This document shows positions 1 to 11,475 of a stretch of DNA of 64,000 bases, piece after piece (positions within the stretch are counted from its first letter, which is position 1; each line of letters starts with the position of its first letter). The DNA is taken from contig OY855910.1 of NCBI GenBank assembly GCA_963693305.1, forward strand, positions 23,874,362-23,938,361, given 5' to 3'. Both the position numbers and the translations under genes were made by a program. Source of the stretch: Meandrina meandrites. Taxonomy: Eukaryota > Cnidaria > Anthozoa > Scleractinia > Meandrinidae. The notes under the pieces were generated by a model. It was given only the letters and a program-made list of their open reading frames with translations. It did not search any database and was not told the DNA's origin.

Positions 1-544
1 CTTGGAAGATCTTTTTCTTTTGCTTCCTTTCCGGTTCTGTACCACATCCACGTTGTCGTAAATCATATGAGTCTCTTGATTGCTTATAACGCTGGATTAT
101 ATGATCCTGCGTGATGGCTACAACTACATATCATCGTCCGTTTCGGGTTCTTTTTGAGATTTTTGACGGAAATGGCTAAAGCATGCCTTTGCGCCGACAT
201 GTATACAGCATGTTGTTCGATGGAATACCGTTTCTGGTAAAATGTTTACCTGACGGACAAAACCTATCAACTATGCCCTGTCTCAGATACGAACGGCCGC
301 CATATAGTGTGTCCTAGATGTCAGTTAACCATGCACCACAACACCACACTCTCTGGCAGAGGTTTTCATCTATGTGCGCTGTCAAAACGAAATGTTTTAA
401 TTTATTTTTGTCCACAATTATTGGACGGGGTGGGGGGGGGGGGGGATGACGCCCCCAAGCCCCCCGGCTCCGCGGTCCCTTCCATGTGCGTGATCCTGGT
501 AAAGGTGGTGGAAGAAAAAAAATGCGCACTCTTTCCATCGAGAA

Positions 545-1160
545 AAATTAAAGTTAGAAAACAAGAAACGTGTCATCCACATCAAGAACACGGACGAATT
601 GTGCTGTCCTTGTGCGTTGGTCACTGTCAAAGGTTTTCGTGACTTCGGTTGTACTCATCCCGAGTATCGAGGTTTACAGAAAGGTCGTCCCGTACAGAAA
701 TCCAAAGCTCTAGAATTGTGCCCTGCTGTAGGTGTTCCTGAAGGTCCGTGTGGTCTCACCGAGATCCGGACATTTCGAGAGTAGCCTTCTGATTACCAAA
801 TCGTGGTGGTTTCAGTGAATCAAGGGTACCAAGTGATCTTTAAAGGACCCAGTAAACCTTGAGACAAACAACTCATCCTTATCAAAGTCGGTGACTATCT
901 TCACAGATGCCATTACTTGAAAGGATTCTTCGGCAAAACCCGATGCCAAGGGAAAAATGCTTTGCAAGGCCTGTCAACAAACCAATTGCAGTGATTTCCT
1001 ATCCTCTGACGGAACCATTGCTACTCTTCCATGCAACGACTGCCACCGAAAATTCTTTGGCAGCACTTGCTTATCCAACCACATCACCTACAGCAGTGGA
1101 GATGGAAGCAGAGCTAATGGTAAAAAGAAGAGCGTCTGTCGGACCCGACAAGAAATGTAA
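545..1160 (+). pseudogene. Degenerate DNA polymerase B-like fragment (left copy)
   Basis: Pieces of a protein can be read across frames: HIKNTDELCC near 573, a GVPEGPCGL segment near 728, QIVVVSVNQGYQVIFKGP near 797, and a Cys-rich segment CHRKFFGSTCLSNH near 1038. This order resembles the Cys-rich N-terminal part of Polinton-type PolB-related proteins as I remember them; that is recognition, not a search. The reading is broken by a TAG after the RTFRE residues (near 782) and by several frame changes, so it cannot encode a working protein. It is a different lineage from the intact polymerase at 47047-51036. The right-arm copy has lost about 160 bp that this copy retains. Confidence 0.5.
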
Positions 1161-1227
1161 ATAAGGAAAACAACGCAAACTTTGAAAATGTAAAACGTTT
1201 TAGTATGAAAGGGTACATGCCATCTGA

Positions 1228-1262
1228 ATAATAATAACAATAACAATAATAATAATAATAAT
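1228..1262. repeat. AAT/AAC microsatellite
   Basis: A short imperfect (AAT/AAC)n tract. Together with the longer AAT tract at 7446-7513 it brackets the 6 kb block missing from the right arm, whose single (ATT)n tract is at 55951-55998. Confidence 0.85.
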
Positions 1263-1269
1263 TACAAAA

Positions 1270-1815
1270 ACAATATATAATTATAATAAAAACCTTCCCA
1301 AAATCCTTTGCAACTAAAAAATCGTCAATACCAAATAACTTGGTCAGTTTGAAGCCAGCAGTTGTACAACATCGCATATAAATAACTCTTAACAATAACC
1401 ACTTCTTGTATAAGACGTAGGGCGATGACGTCATTAGTCATGTGACATTGCTCTGAAGTTCGTTTTTGCTCACTGTGACGAAGATATTTTGTTACTGAAA
1501 AAGCAGTCATTGCAGTTTGAAGCACATTGGTTTGAGGCATTTCAGACTACCTGGGTACCGAACAAAATATAAATATTAAGGGAGCTATGTACAATTTTCT
1601 AAAAGTGGGAGTCTGGGTACAAGTGCGTATCTCTCGTTGCATTAAATGCGAGGAAACAACAAATTACATGTTGGTTGATATTTATATGTTAAGTACATTT
1701 TTATCACTTTTATTGTTATGACGTCATCAGTCACGTGATCAGAACGGACGGCATTTTTAAAATTCACTTGAAAACTTTACTGGGATCTCCCTCTTAGGAT
1801 TTTTTTAAGCAAAGT
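1270..1815. other. Non-coding stretch, left-arm specific
   Basis: No convincing gene. It contains AT-rich sequence and the phrase GACGTCAT next to CACGTGA near 1720-1740. Reading frames here are short and lack splice or codon support. Confidence 0.5.
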
Positions 1816-4800
1816 TGTAGATTTTTAAATAGTGTTTTTAAAAATGGCCATTATTACTTTTTCCTAAAAACGTACGGCAGTAAAAAAATACAATTGAAAA
1901 GTTTGTTTGCTTCCTACTCAGCGACCGTTTGCGGTAGGAATAAAAGAAAATTTTGCCAAAGGCAGGAGGGCTTGCTCTTTATGATGGCGTTGTCAGTTTC
2001 TTCTCATTTCAATTGCTTTTGGCTCTTTTGGCTAGGATGGATTTTTAAAATTTCTTTCAGACGAAAAGAGTGGGCCTGGGGAGAAGTTAAGTGCCTAAAC
2101 CTGCCCCTCTCCTCCCCCCTGCTGGGGGTCTCCCCAGCGGATTCCCCGTGGTCCGTATTGCGGGCTCACGACAAGGATATTTTCAAAATGGCGACGAATG
2201 GCGACAAGGAAATTGAATCTAATGGAGTGATTTTGAGATATAGAGGACACTTTTGTCGATGTTTTTCCTTCTTGACGCGATCAAAACGAGTCCCCAAACG
2301 TAGGGTATACCTCCTTCATTTGTATTACCGATAAAGAAGAATATGGAATGAGTAGAAACGCGCGAAAACGTGGTTAACACAAACTTACAGGGACTCGAGG
2401 TAAGCTTTTCTCATTGTACAATGGTTTTTTATCATGTTTATCAACTTAGCTTACTGGAATTAAAGCCGAGCTCGGCGTTAAAAAAATAGATAGTGAGAAC
2501 GAGGAGATAATATTACATGGCAGTCATTTCGTCGAGGCATATAACTGTAATTTATGTTTGTCATCTGAATTTTAAGCTACTGTACTTCAAATTAATAAGA
2601 ATCGCATCCTTTCATTATTTATACGTGAGGAAATGTTCCTCAAAATATTGACCAAGTGGCCATTTCAGGCCGCGAAGAAAAATTACGTCAGGGAAATTTG
2701 AAATTACTGCGACACCTTTGATGTGATACCTTTGAAATTGGAAGAAACATTTCAGCTCAGTAGTGTGATCTCTTTTTTTAAGTTAGACTAGAGACTGCTT
2801 GCAGTCAACCTGATAGCTAATCTAGACTTCAATTAAACAGTGCTACTCACGTTTTGGAATGCCTCTTTGGGCATGTTTAATAACTAAGACCATTTCTTAA
2901 CTTAAAATCTGTTCTTCCCATGATGTTTTATTGTATTGGTAAACATAGATGATGTTTTATTGTATTGGTAAACATAGATTTACGTCTCTTTTGCATTTTG
3001 TGGTCTACAGGTAATTTTTGAAACTAATAGAATGCCTAATGTTTTGACAGGATTTACAGAATTCCGAACTGAGGACATTCTGGATTACTGTTGAGTTAAA
3101 CTATGGATTATAACAAGTTCAGGTAGTTGTTGATCTCTTATTTTTGCACATAGTTATGTGACAGTCAATTCTAGCAATTCCCATCCTTCTCTCTACACAC
3201 ATTCATTACCCGAGGCATTTAAGATCTGCTTTTTGAACAGACATTTGTCTACTTTATAAAAAAATCTGTTTGACATTTTTTTAAGGCCTGCATTTTCAGT
3301 TGTTGAATGACCTTCAGTAGCATTTTGAAGTAGCAATATGAACATTCAGGAGGCCTTAAACTTAAGCAAGACAGAAAACCCTAATCCAAATACAAAGCTA
3401 ACTGCAAGCAACATGATGTACCGTTTGGTTAACTGGAGCACTATGTACATGTAGGTCAACCAGAATCTTATGTAGGTTAACTGGAATGGCTTGCATGGCT
3501 TGTATGACACATAAGTGCCATACAAGCCAGAAATACCTAACTCCAATAACTAGCATAACCTCAAGCCACCTCAGCTAACTATACTCAGGCTAACTGGAGT
3601 ATTGCTTAGGCTTTCCAGGGAGCTTTTTAGGCTAACCAATGTGCTATTTATATAGACTGGTTGGCTCGCACTTTGTCAAGACCCAAGTTTTTTTTTTTTT
3701 AACTCATATGGGAATTAGCCAAGTAGTAGCTGTAAATTTGATTTAAATAAACTCCAGCCTAATTTTGGTTGGCAACTCGCTCTACAAGAAAACCAAACTT
3801 AGATTTCTGTGACATAATGTTTTGAAATGAACAGGTTACAAAAATTCAGCTTTAGGGTCCAAAACATTTTTAAACATCATTAAAATAATCTGACATTTTT
3901 CTGCAATGATTAATGAAAGGAGGGGTGCAAAGAAAATTGATTTCTTTCCTGCCTGACTCAGGTAGACTGGCAAGGTGAGACCATTATAAGCTTACCCGAA
4001 GTCCCATTTTTCTTTCGAAACAACTACAACAAAATATAAAAATCCATTAATGTCATTTGGCTATCTAGCAAGTGGAAAAAATATTGGATGCACTAGCCCA
4101 ACATAAAAGCAACCAGTTTTTTTCACACACTGAAAGAGGCCATTTAATTTTAATATACAGTCTGCATGCTGGAAAATTGCAATTTCATTAAAATAAATAG
4201 TTTTTGTTTGTTTTGTTTCTATTTACAGGTGACTTGAAGACTTTGCAAGGGCATTCCTGTTAGTCAAAATGAACTCAAAAATACACATTGTATCAATGAA
4301 ATAAAATTGTCACATGATTGACTCCCACATATTGCCAGTTTAAACCTGAATATACTTTTGTGACATTTATAGCTACTTATATAATATGAACATCCCAGAA
4401 CCCAATATGGCTACATTTAAATACTGACACTTAATTGCATGCAAATTTTAAAGCCATTCTGGGGTTCATGACAAAACAATTTTGTTTCAATAAAAACATG
4501 TAAAAAATAATGAAATAACAGAGAATTTACATCATTAATTATTATCACAGGCCATAAATTTCACTCCAGGTTAAGTTTAATGTCTCAAGTTTTTTTTGCA
4601 GCACAGGCTTGGTTCCACAGGGTGTGGTTCCAAAAAATATCCATACCTCCCCCGAGGATGGTTCTTTGGTTTTGACCCTCCCACCCCCTGGGATTTCCAG
4701 GTTAGCTTCATACTTTCTTTTAAAAATTTGTGCTATTGAGACTCCCATCCCCCTCGGAATTTCCAATGACCATCCTTGGGGTGGGTATGGATATTTTCTG

Positions 4801-4930
4801 GAACTGCACAATGTAGGTATTTGCTTATGAAAGTAAGCTGCAGATTGAACTGATTGATACACACTAATCTATTTTCACATTTACCTGTTTTCTATGGGAT
4901 ATATAATTATATATTGTTTTTACTGGTTTC
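1815..4930 (+). repeat. Direct repeat unit R1 (about 3.1 kb)
   Basis: This unit is repeated downstream as R2. Shared landmarks in order are: a GAAAAGTTTGTT segment (1895 and 5015), a GC-rich part with AAAATGGCGACGA (2186 and 5280), a likely splice donor GAGGTAAGC (2398 and 5483), a minisatellite of GCTAACTGGA-type units (3430-3650 and 5840-6090), a TTTCTATTTACAGGTGACTTG segment (4216; the R2 copy near 6650 reads AAAGG and lacks the AG acceptor), and a MITE-like copy near the end. The CpG-rich start followed by a donor and a later acceptor looks like a promoter with an untranslated first exon, but no protein follows. Confidence 0.75.
4608..4820. mobile_element. MITE-like element with terminal inverted repeats, copy 1
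   Basis: The ends are inverted copies: TTCCAAAAAATATCCATAC at the left and GTATGGATATTTTCTGGAA at the right. The inside is C-rich and non-coding and is also partly self-complementary. A second copy is at 7106-7320 in R2. I recall similar repeats being common in cnidarian DNA. It gives rise to overlapping false reading frames on both strands. Confidence 0.6.
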
Positions 4931-7440
4931 ACGTGTAAAACTTGTAAATAGTGCTTTAAAAAATGGCCATGATTACTTTTTCCTGAAAATGCACGGCAGT
5001 GAAAAGTACAATTGAAAAGTTTGTTGGCTTCCTGCTCAGCGACCATTTTCGGTAGAAACAAAAGAAAATTTTGCCAAAGGCAGGAGTGTATGCTCTTTAT
5101 GATGGCGTTGTCAGTTTCTTCTCATTTTAATTGGTTTTTGCCAGGATGGATTTTATTTCTTTCAGACGAAAGGAGTGGAGCCTGGGGAGAAGTTTTCGCA
5201 GCAGTCCCTCCCCCTCCCCCTCTCCGCTGCTAGGGGATTCCCGGTGGTCCGTATTGCGGGCTCACGACAAGAAAATGTTCAAAATGGCGACGAGTTATAT
5301 AGTTTGAGTTATATAGGGTAGTTTTGCCGATGTTTTTCCTTCTTGACGCGATCACAACGAGTTTCCAAACACGGGATATTCTTCTTCAATTCGTATTCCC
5401 GATAACGAAGAACATGTAATGAGGAGACACGGCGAGGGAAACGTTTCGCAAACATTTCTTACAGAAACTTACAGGGACCTGAGGTAAGCGTTTCTCATTG
5501 TACAACGATTTTATTTTGAACACTGGTTTAAGCTTATGTATTCGACGTTTATATGTATGAGCATATATAAAAGTGCTAACGACAAAATCGTGCAAACTGG
5601 AATTAAAGCCGAGCTCGAAGGAAAAAAAAGATTTTGAGTGTCAGTCAGTTCGTCATGGCATGTGATTTGTATTTATGCTTGTCATCTGAATTTTAAGCTA
5701 CTTCAAATTAATAAGAATCGCATCCTTTCATTATTTAGACGTGAGGAAATGTTTGTCAGAATATTGACCGAGTGGATTGTAACAAGTTCTGGGAGTTGTT
5801 GACCTCTTAACTGTTATAATGTACTGTTTGGCAACAGGCAAAGTGTTTTCAAGGCTAACTGGAGTGCTATTTAGGTTAACTGGAATCTTATGTAGGTTAA
5901 CTGGAATGGCTCGCATGTTTCATGACACATAAGTGCCATACAAGCCAGAAATTCCTAACCCAATAAATATATAGCCTAACCTCAAGCCACATAAGCTAAC
6001 TATACTCAGGCTTACTGGAGTACTGTTTAGGCTAACCAGAGAGCTATTAAGGCTAACCAGTGTGCTATTCAGATTAACTGGAATGCCTCACATGACTTGT
6101 TGGCTTGCACTTTGTCAAGAATCAAGTTTTCCTTTTTTTTTACTTTTGGAAATTAGCCATGTAGTAGCTGTAAATTTGATTTAAATAAACTCCATATTAG
6201 TTTTTGTTGACAACTTGCTCTACGAGAAAACAAAACAAAGATTTCTGTAATGTAATGTTTTGAGATGAACAGTTTACAAAAATTCAGCTTTAGGGTCCAA
6301 AACATTTAATAATCTGACATTTTTCTGCAATGATTATTGAAAGTAAGGGTGCAAAGAAAATTGATTTCTTCCTTGCCTGACTCAGGTAGACTGGGCAAGG
6401 TGAAACCACTATATGCTTATCCAAAGACTGATGTTTCTCCGGAAACAACAACAAAGTAAAAAATCCATAAATATCATTTTTGTATCTAGCAAGTGTAAAA
6501 AATTATTGGATCCAATAGCCCAACATGAAAGCAGTCAGTTTTTTGTTTCACACACTAAAAAGGCCATTTAATTTTAATATACAGTTTGCATGTTGGAAAG
6601 ATAGCAATTTCACCAAAATAAATAGTTTTTGTTTGTTTTGTTTCTATTTAAAGGTGACTTGAAGACTTTGCAATGACATTCCTCTTAAGTCAACTTGAAA
6701 ATGAACTCAAAAATACACATTTTGTTAATGTAATAAAATTGCCACAATTGATTCCCACATGTTGCCAGTTTAAACCTGAACATACTTTAGTGACCTTCAT
6801 AGCTATTTATGTAATATGAACCCAGCCTCAAGAGTTATCATGGGCCCGATGAGGATAAGTAAGTAATTATGTAATATGGGCATCCCAGAACCCAATTAGG
6901 CTACCTGTGAATACTGGCACTTTATTACATGCAAGTTTAAGAAACCATTCTGGGGCTTGTGACAATAAAAATAATGAAATTACAGACAATTTAAATAATT
7001 ATTATCACAGACCATAAAGTTTACTCCAGGTTAAGTAACGACGTCAAGTTTTTTTGCAGCACAGGCTAAAGTGTCTTCAATAGTTTAATGGCAGTCTAAT
7101 TAAAATGTGTGGTTCCAAATAATATCCATACCTCCCCCAAGGATGGTTCTTTGCTTTGGACCCTCCTACCCCCTGGAATTTCCAGTATAGCTTCATATTT
7201 TCTTTTAAAAACTTGGGTTATTGAGATCACTCCCCTACCCCCCCCCCCCCCTACCCCTTCGGAATTTTCAATGACCATCTCCTTGGTGTGAGTATGGATA
7301 TTTTCTGGAAGTGCACAATGTAGGCAATTTGCTTATAAAAGTAAGCTGCAGATTGGTTCACCTTAATCTATTTTGTTAACCTTTTCACATTCACCTGTTT
7401 TCTGTAGGATATATAATTATATATTGTTTTTACCGGTTTC
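4931..7440 (+). repeat. Direct repeat unit R2 (about 2.5 kb)
   Basis: Second copy of the R1 unit, shorter because parts of the R1 interior are missing. Both units end in the same TTTTCACATT-type segment followed by TATATAATTATATATTG (near 4900 and 7410). R2 then runs straight into the long AAT microsatellite. No coding region is supported. Confidence 0.75.
7106..7320. mobile_element. MITE-like element, copy 2
   Basis: Same ends as the copy at 4608-4820, with a C-rich homopolymer inside (near 7239-7250). Its position inside R2 matches that of the other copy in R1, so it was probably present before the R1/R2 duplication. Confidence 0.6.
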
Positions 7441-7444
7441 ACTT

Positions 7445-7445
<1 letters not shown>

Positions 7446-7512
<67 letters not shown>

Positions 7513-7513
7513 T
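7446..7513. repeat. (AAT)n microsatellite
   Basis: About 22 uninterrupted AAT units. It marks the point where left-arm pairing with the right arm resumes (partner tract 55951-55998). Confidence 0.95.
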
Positions 7514-7941
7514 CAATACTTATAGGGCGCAAATTATCATGTGAAAATGTTCAAATGCGGCTTACATGCATAAAAAGTATAAAAACCTAGTTAAAATAGA
7601 TAGCCAAATTACATTTAAAATATTAAAATTAGAACTGTTTAAAATGTAAATATACAATAAATATCCTAAATATCCTAAAAACTCAAATAACCGAGTTCCA
7701 AAAATATAAACAAGCCGCGCATCTCATAGGGAAACTAGCGCGCGCAGTTGTATCCAACTGAAGCTATGCGTGCGATAGGAGTGGAATTGAGGCACAGAGA
7801 CAATATACAACCTAAAGAAAAAAAGGTTTAACAGGGGATACGTTGATATTTTTTAACCTTGCGCTGCTGTTCGTAGGCATGGTAAAAGAATATCCTATGG
7901 TAAGAAAAAAAAAAACAAACATTTTTTGTCAACTTCAATAG

Positions 7942-8988
7942 GTATGCTCTGTGTGGACTCCGGTAGACCCAGTCTCCAAAGGCACCTATCTTCGTCTCGT
8001 GAAAGGTTCTCACAGGTCACCTCAGTATTTCATGCCGTTGCACTTTAATGTTCCTCAACACCAAATAAAGCCAGGAGACGAAGAGAAAGCGAAATAATTT
8101 CTACCAACATCAGACGTTGATGGAGATGAGCAGTACCAAGTCTTGACCTGGGACATGGAGGTATACATGTACATTTTAAGCTAGTCTGATTGTATCACAT
8201 CTTCCCCCGGTAACTCCTTGGAAAAACTCCCGAGGGAACCTCCGTGTTGTCCCGAGAACATTTAAACTCCTCAGGCGGGAATTATCTTTCTGCCTTGAGT
8301 CATAAGATCGTGTTTCATTTCTGATCACGAGGCTGCTTCATCTCCTGTTGTTGTTACTTTTTTTACTATTATTAATGTAGCGACACACACTTCAGGGCCG
8401 ATGAAAAGATTTGCTTTTGTCGATGACTAAATATAGCCTTCAATCCATTTCTTTAACCCACTCTTTAAAATATTTGTTATATTTCAAATATTGTACGTGG
8501 ATCCCGTTGTTTCTTGGAAAGAGGTCATGAAAACTTTATATTGCTTATACGAGTGGCCTGATGCATGACTAATTGTTGCTCGGCTGAAAGTTATTTTTCG
8601 GGATGGTGTGGGGGGGGGGGGGGGGGATTGTCATATAGCACAGTTTTACGTTAACAGTCAGGTCTTAACATTGCGCCAAATGGCTACTAGAAGAAGTAGA
8701 TTTGAGTAGCATTGTAGCCCTATGCACGCAGTACGTGCCTATAATCTACTATTCTTATTTCAGCCTGGGGACTGCATTGTTTTCCACATGAAAACACTTC
8801 ACGCAGCACATGGAAACAACCTGTCAACACCGCAGCGGGTGTTCTCCACAAGATGGCTTGGAAATGATGCTGTTAAGGGAGACAGGTCGTGGTTGGATCT
8901 ACCACCAAGCAAGGAACTGAAAGATTTAAAACGAGGAGACAATCTCGTAGAATCGGGTGCATTCCCTATTGTTTGGACCAGTAAATAA
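7942..8988 (+). pseudogene. Phytanoyl-CoA dioxygenase-like gene, left-arm copy (exons 3 and 4)
   Basis: Two exons match the last two exons of the gene at 54551-59592. Exon 3 is 7942-8160 (acceptor AATAG before it, donor GTATAC after) and exon 4 is 8764-8988 (acceptor TTTCAG, stop TAA). Exon 3 carries an in-frame TAA at 8095-8097, and also differs by Met to Thr near its start and by other changes. A product would lose the distal iron-binding His and the substrate-carboxylate Arg region in exon 4. Exons 1 and 2, if present, lie left of the window. A possible AATAAA polyadenylation signal is near 9187. This is either a decaying duplicate or, if the palindrome is a haplotype join, a non-functional allele. 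Confidence 0.8.
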
Positions 8989-9325
8989 GACCCTTATTCC
9001 TCGTTACGCCCTTCCCCCCTTCTGCCTCCATGCACCACTTTTGCGATCGAAGTTTAGCCTCTGGACCCCACCGCAAAGTACAAAAAGTTAAATGTTAAAA
9101 GTTACATGTGATTTAAGAGCTGGCAATTCTTTAATTATTTTAAAATCATTTGCAATAATAGTATTGTATGTAAACTATAATGCGGTAAATAAAGTGTGTT
9201 GTTGTTGTTGTTGTTGGATAGAAGCAAGAAAAATCTCTGGCTGCAAAAAAAAAACAAAACAACAGCAACAAAAAAAGCTCTCAAATGCTTTCACGTTCAA
9301 TAGCATTTATTTATATTTTTACCCA

Positions 9326-9722
9326 AACTAAAAGGAGACAGTATTTGGAATTTCTTTGAGTTAATTAATTAGGTAAAGTCTGTATACGAGCCTCGGGGCC
9401 CATCAGGCCGGAGCTTATCCCGGTTTTCGTAGCATGAAGCGACTACGAGTATTGCTACACCCCCCTGGACGGGATGCAAGTCCATCGCAGGGTTACCCCC
9501 AGGAGTAAATTTGCAGGTACCCATTTATACACCTGGGTGGAGAGAGGCACTATGAGAGTAAAGTGTCTTGCCCAAGAACACAACGCAGTGCCCCGGCCAG
9601 GGCTCGAACCCGGACCGCCCGATCCGGAGTCCAGCACACTAGCCATTAGGCCACCGTGTTTCCCAATTAATTAAATTAACTAAAAGGAGACAGTATTTGG
9701 AATTTCTTTGAATTAATTAATT
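9326..9722 (-). mobile_element. tRNA-derived SINE with about 46-bp flanking duplication
   Basis: The SINE body is about 9378-9664 on the minus strand. Its head reads like a tRNA, with an A-box-like GTGGCCTAATGGCTAGTG and a B-box-like GGTTCGAGCCC, followed by a conserved tail. The flanking segment starting AACTAAAAGGAGACAG occurs at both 9326-9371 and 9677-9722, an unusually long target duplication for a SINE. The right arm has one copy of that segment and no SINE (about 54214-54250), so the insertion postdates the arm duplication. Confidence 0.75.
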
Positions 9723-9851
9723 AACTAATTAATTAGTTATAAACCAACCACATAGCCATAAATTGAAGATACCGAAGGTAGAAAAGTCCCGACAAAGATT
9801 TAATTCGTTTGCTTGTACACTTTAAATTTAGTTCTTTTAAGTTTGTTTTAC

Positions 9852-10139
9852 TCAAACTCCCTCGCACGGCCATTTAAATAACTTCACTATGTCCTGTTTC
9901 CCGCGGGCGTGACGTTCCACTTCTTTTTTATGCAGGACTTCGGTCTTCTGTCCAATCATTATTTTGTGACGTAGTCTCTGGAAACCACATTTTTTGGCGT
10001 TGCTAAGTTTTCGAGTGTCAGTCACAGCTTTTTCCTCACTTTCTTCAGCAGTTGGGATGTCTAATTGTTTTTGTTCTTCTTCCAAGTCAAGTTCATCTTG
10101 GCCGATCCTTAGCGTCTCTTGTTGTAACTGTAAGAGCAA
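9852..10139 (-). pseudogene. Unidentified gene fragment, acidic/coiled (left copy)
   Basis: A 95-residue reading frame rich in Glu, Gln and Lys begins after a possible splice acceptor (minus strand CTCTTACAG) and ends with the residues PCEGV. It faces the dioxygenase exons tail to tail. I do not recognise the family. The right-arm copy (53640-53920) has a stop and frame change about two thirds in, so one or both are decayed. It may be a terminal exon of a gene whose other exons are not visible. Confidence 0.35.
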
Positions 10140-10189
10140 GTGGCAAAAATGTCTGAATTTAAGTTAAGGTTACTGACCCTGGTGCTGAT

Positions 10190-10350
10190 GGGAGCCGTGG
10201 TCTAATGGTTAGTGCGTTTGACTCCGGATCGAGCGGTCCGGGTTCGAGCCCTGCCTGGCCGGGGCACTGCATTGTGTTCTTGGGCAAGACACTCACTCTC
10301 ATGGTGCCTCTCTCCACCCTGCGGGTAACCCTGCGATGGACTAGTAAAAA
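10190..10350 (+). mobile_element. tRNA-derived SINE, shortened copy
   Basis: Same family as the SINE at 9378-9664, plus strand. The head GTGGTCTAATGGTTAGTGCG is followed by the B-box GGTTCGAGCCC and the conserved CTTGGGCAAGACACT. An internal part present in the right-arm partner (53400-53588) is missing here. Confidence 0.75.
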
Positions 10351-11257
10351 GTGTTGGGAAGGTTTGCACTTTTGTCCGTTTCCTCCCCTACCCTATTCAC
10401 AGTGAGTTGAACTTCTACTAACCTTATTTAACCAATATCGAAAAGGGAGTCACCAAAATTGGAGTAAGAGAACGGCTTGATAAAAGCAGTTCGTGAATAG
10501 TGTTTACTAAGTTGAATCCAAAACTCACTGCATGGAGTATATTTTTACTACCTATCCAACTACTTTTCCTTGTGGTTGTAGGCTACATCTTCTTGGCTTG
10601 CTTTCTCCATCCATTACCCCATCAGCATCAGTCTAATCCAATTCTCATTCTACCCCAGTCTCCTTTCATCCCACTAACAGCCTGGGCCTCCGACGCATGG
10701 CAATTCTTTACCCGGGTCGATCAAAAATGCTTGAAAGACGTCAGCTTTTCTTATGAAGATAGATCAGGTTGTCCGTACAACCGAAAACCAACTAAAACCT
10801 CTGACCTATATGCAAGGCAGCATGGAGCCGGAAGTTACTTAAGCCCTGTTTTCAAGGTTTTCTTCCTACTGCCAGGGTAATCTTAGTAAGAGGGTTAAAG
10901 ATACCTCGAGTTTAAAATAAAAGCAAAAATTTACAGGTAGAGTAACCCTACTTCTGGTGACAAGTTACACCGGTTACGCTGCAGTAATCAGGGTGGTTTA
11001 GCAAGAGAACGGGAATTTCAGTTGACGACGACGTGCCCATCAAAAATACCCATCTATGGATAGGAACTAAGGGCGCTGGTCTTACAATCTGATGATCTTG
11101 GGTTTAAGCCCACCGTGTGGTTAGGGTTGTCCAATATACACAAACGGATTCCATTGGTTCCATTAGTACGAATGGTACCAATGGAATGGATGGCCAGTCG
11201 ATCGGTATTCTATTAGTGAAGTGCATCTCATTATGGGGCCTTCTCATATATATAGAT

Positions 11258-11336
11258 AGCCTGTGTACAGCCGTCCCGCTCCCCTCAAAAAAATCGGGGA
11301 TTTTTTTGAGGGGAGCGGGACGGCTGTACACAGGCT
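11258..11336. mobile_element. Perfect 38-bp fold-back hairpin, left arm only
   Basis: The 38 bases at 11258-11295 are the exact reverse complement of 11299-11336, with a 3-base loop. The start AGCCTGTGTACAGCCGTCCC and the CCCCTCAAAAAAATC stretch resemble ends of DNA transposons I have seen in cnidarians. It is flanked by near-identical ATATATAG sequences, a possible 8-9 bp target duplication. The right arm lacks it (about 52490-52500), so it is a recent insertion of little more than two transposon ends. Confidence 0.8.
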
Positions 11337-11344
11337 GATATATA

Positions 11345-11475
11345 GAGGATATTACACGGTGGCGAGAAGATATGAATTTTATGTTCGAGTGGCAGAAACG
11401 ATATCTCACGAGTGAGATGTCGTTTTTGCCACGAGAACATAAAATTCATATCTTTGAGCCGACGTGTAATGTTCT
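11345..11475. mobile_element. Palindromic MITE (left copy)
   Basis: An imperfect palindrome: TTACACGGTGGCGAGAAGAT at one end and AAAGATATG...GTGTAA-type sequence reversed at the other, with ATGAATTTTATGTTC and GAACATAAAATTCAT as matching inner arms. Non-coding. It is present in both arms (partner 52358-52495), so it predates the duplication. The family looks like a widespread cnidarian repeat. Confidence 0.7.

Noticed and set aside
9852..10139. A complete small gene
   Set aside because: The frame begins at a splice-acceptor-like site and the mirror copy is interrupted, so only a fragment is claimed.
10500..10880. 126-codon open frame with a hydrophobic N-terminus
   Set aside because: It overlaps no recognisable domain. 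The mirror copy (52860-53220) does not preserve a plausible gene structure, and an inserted segment breaks the match near 10680.
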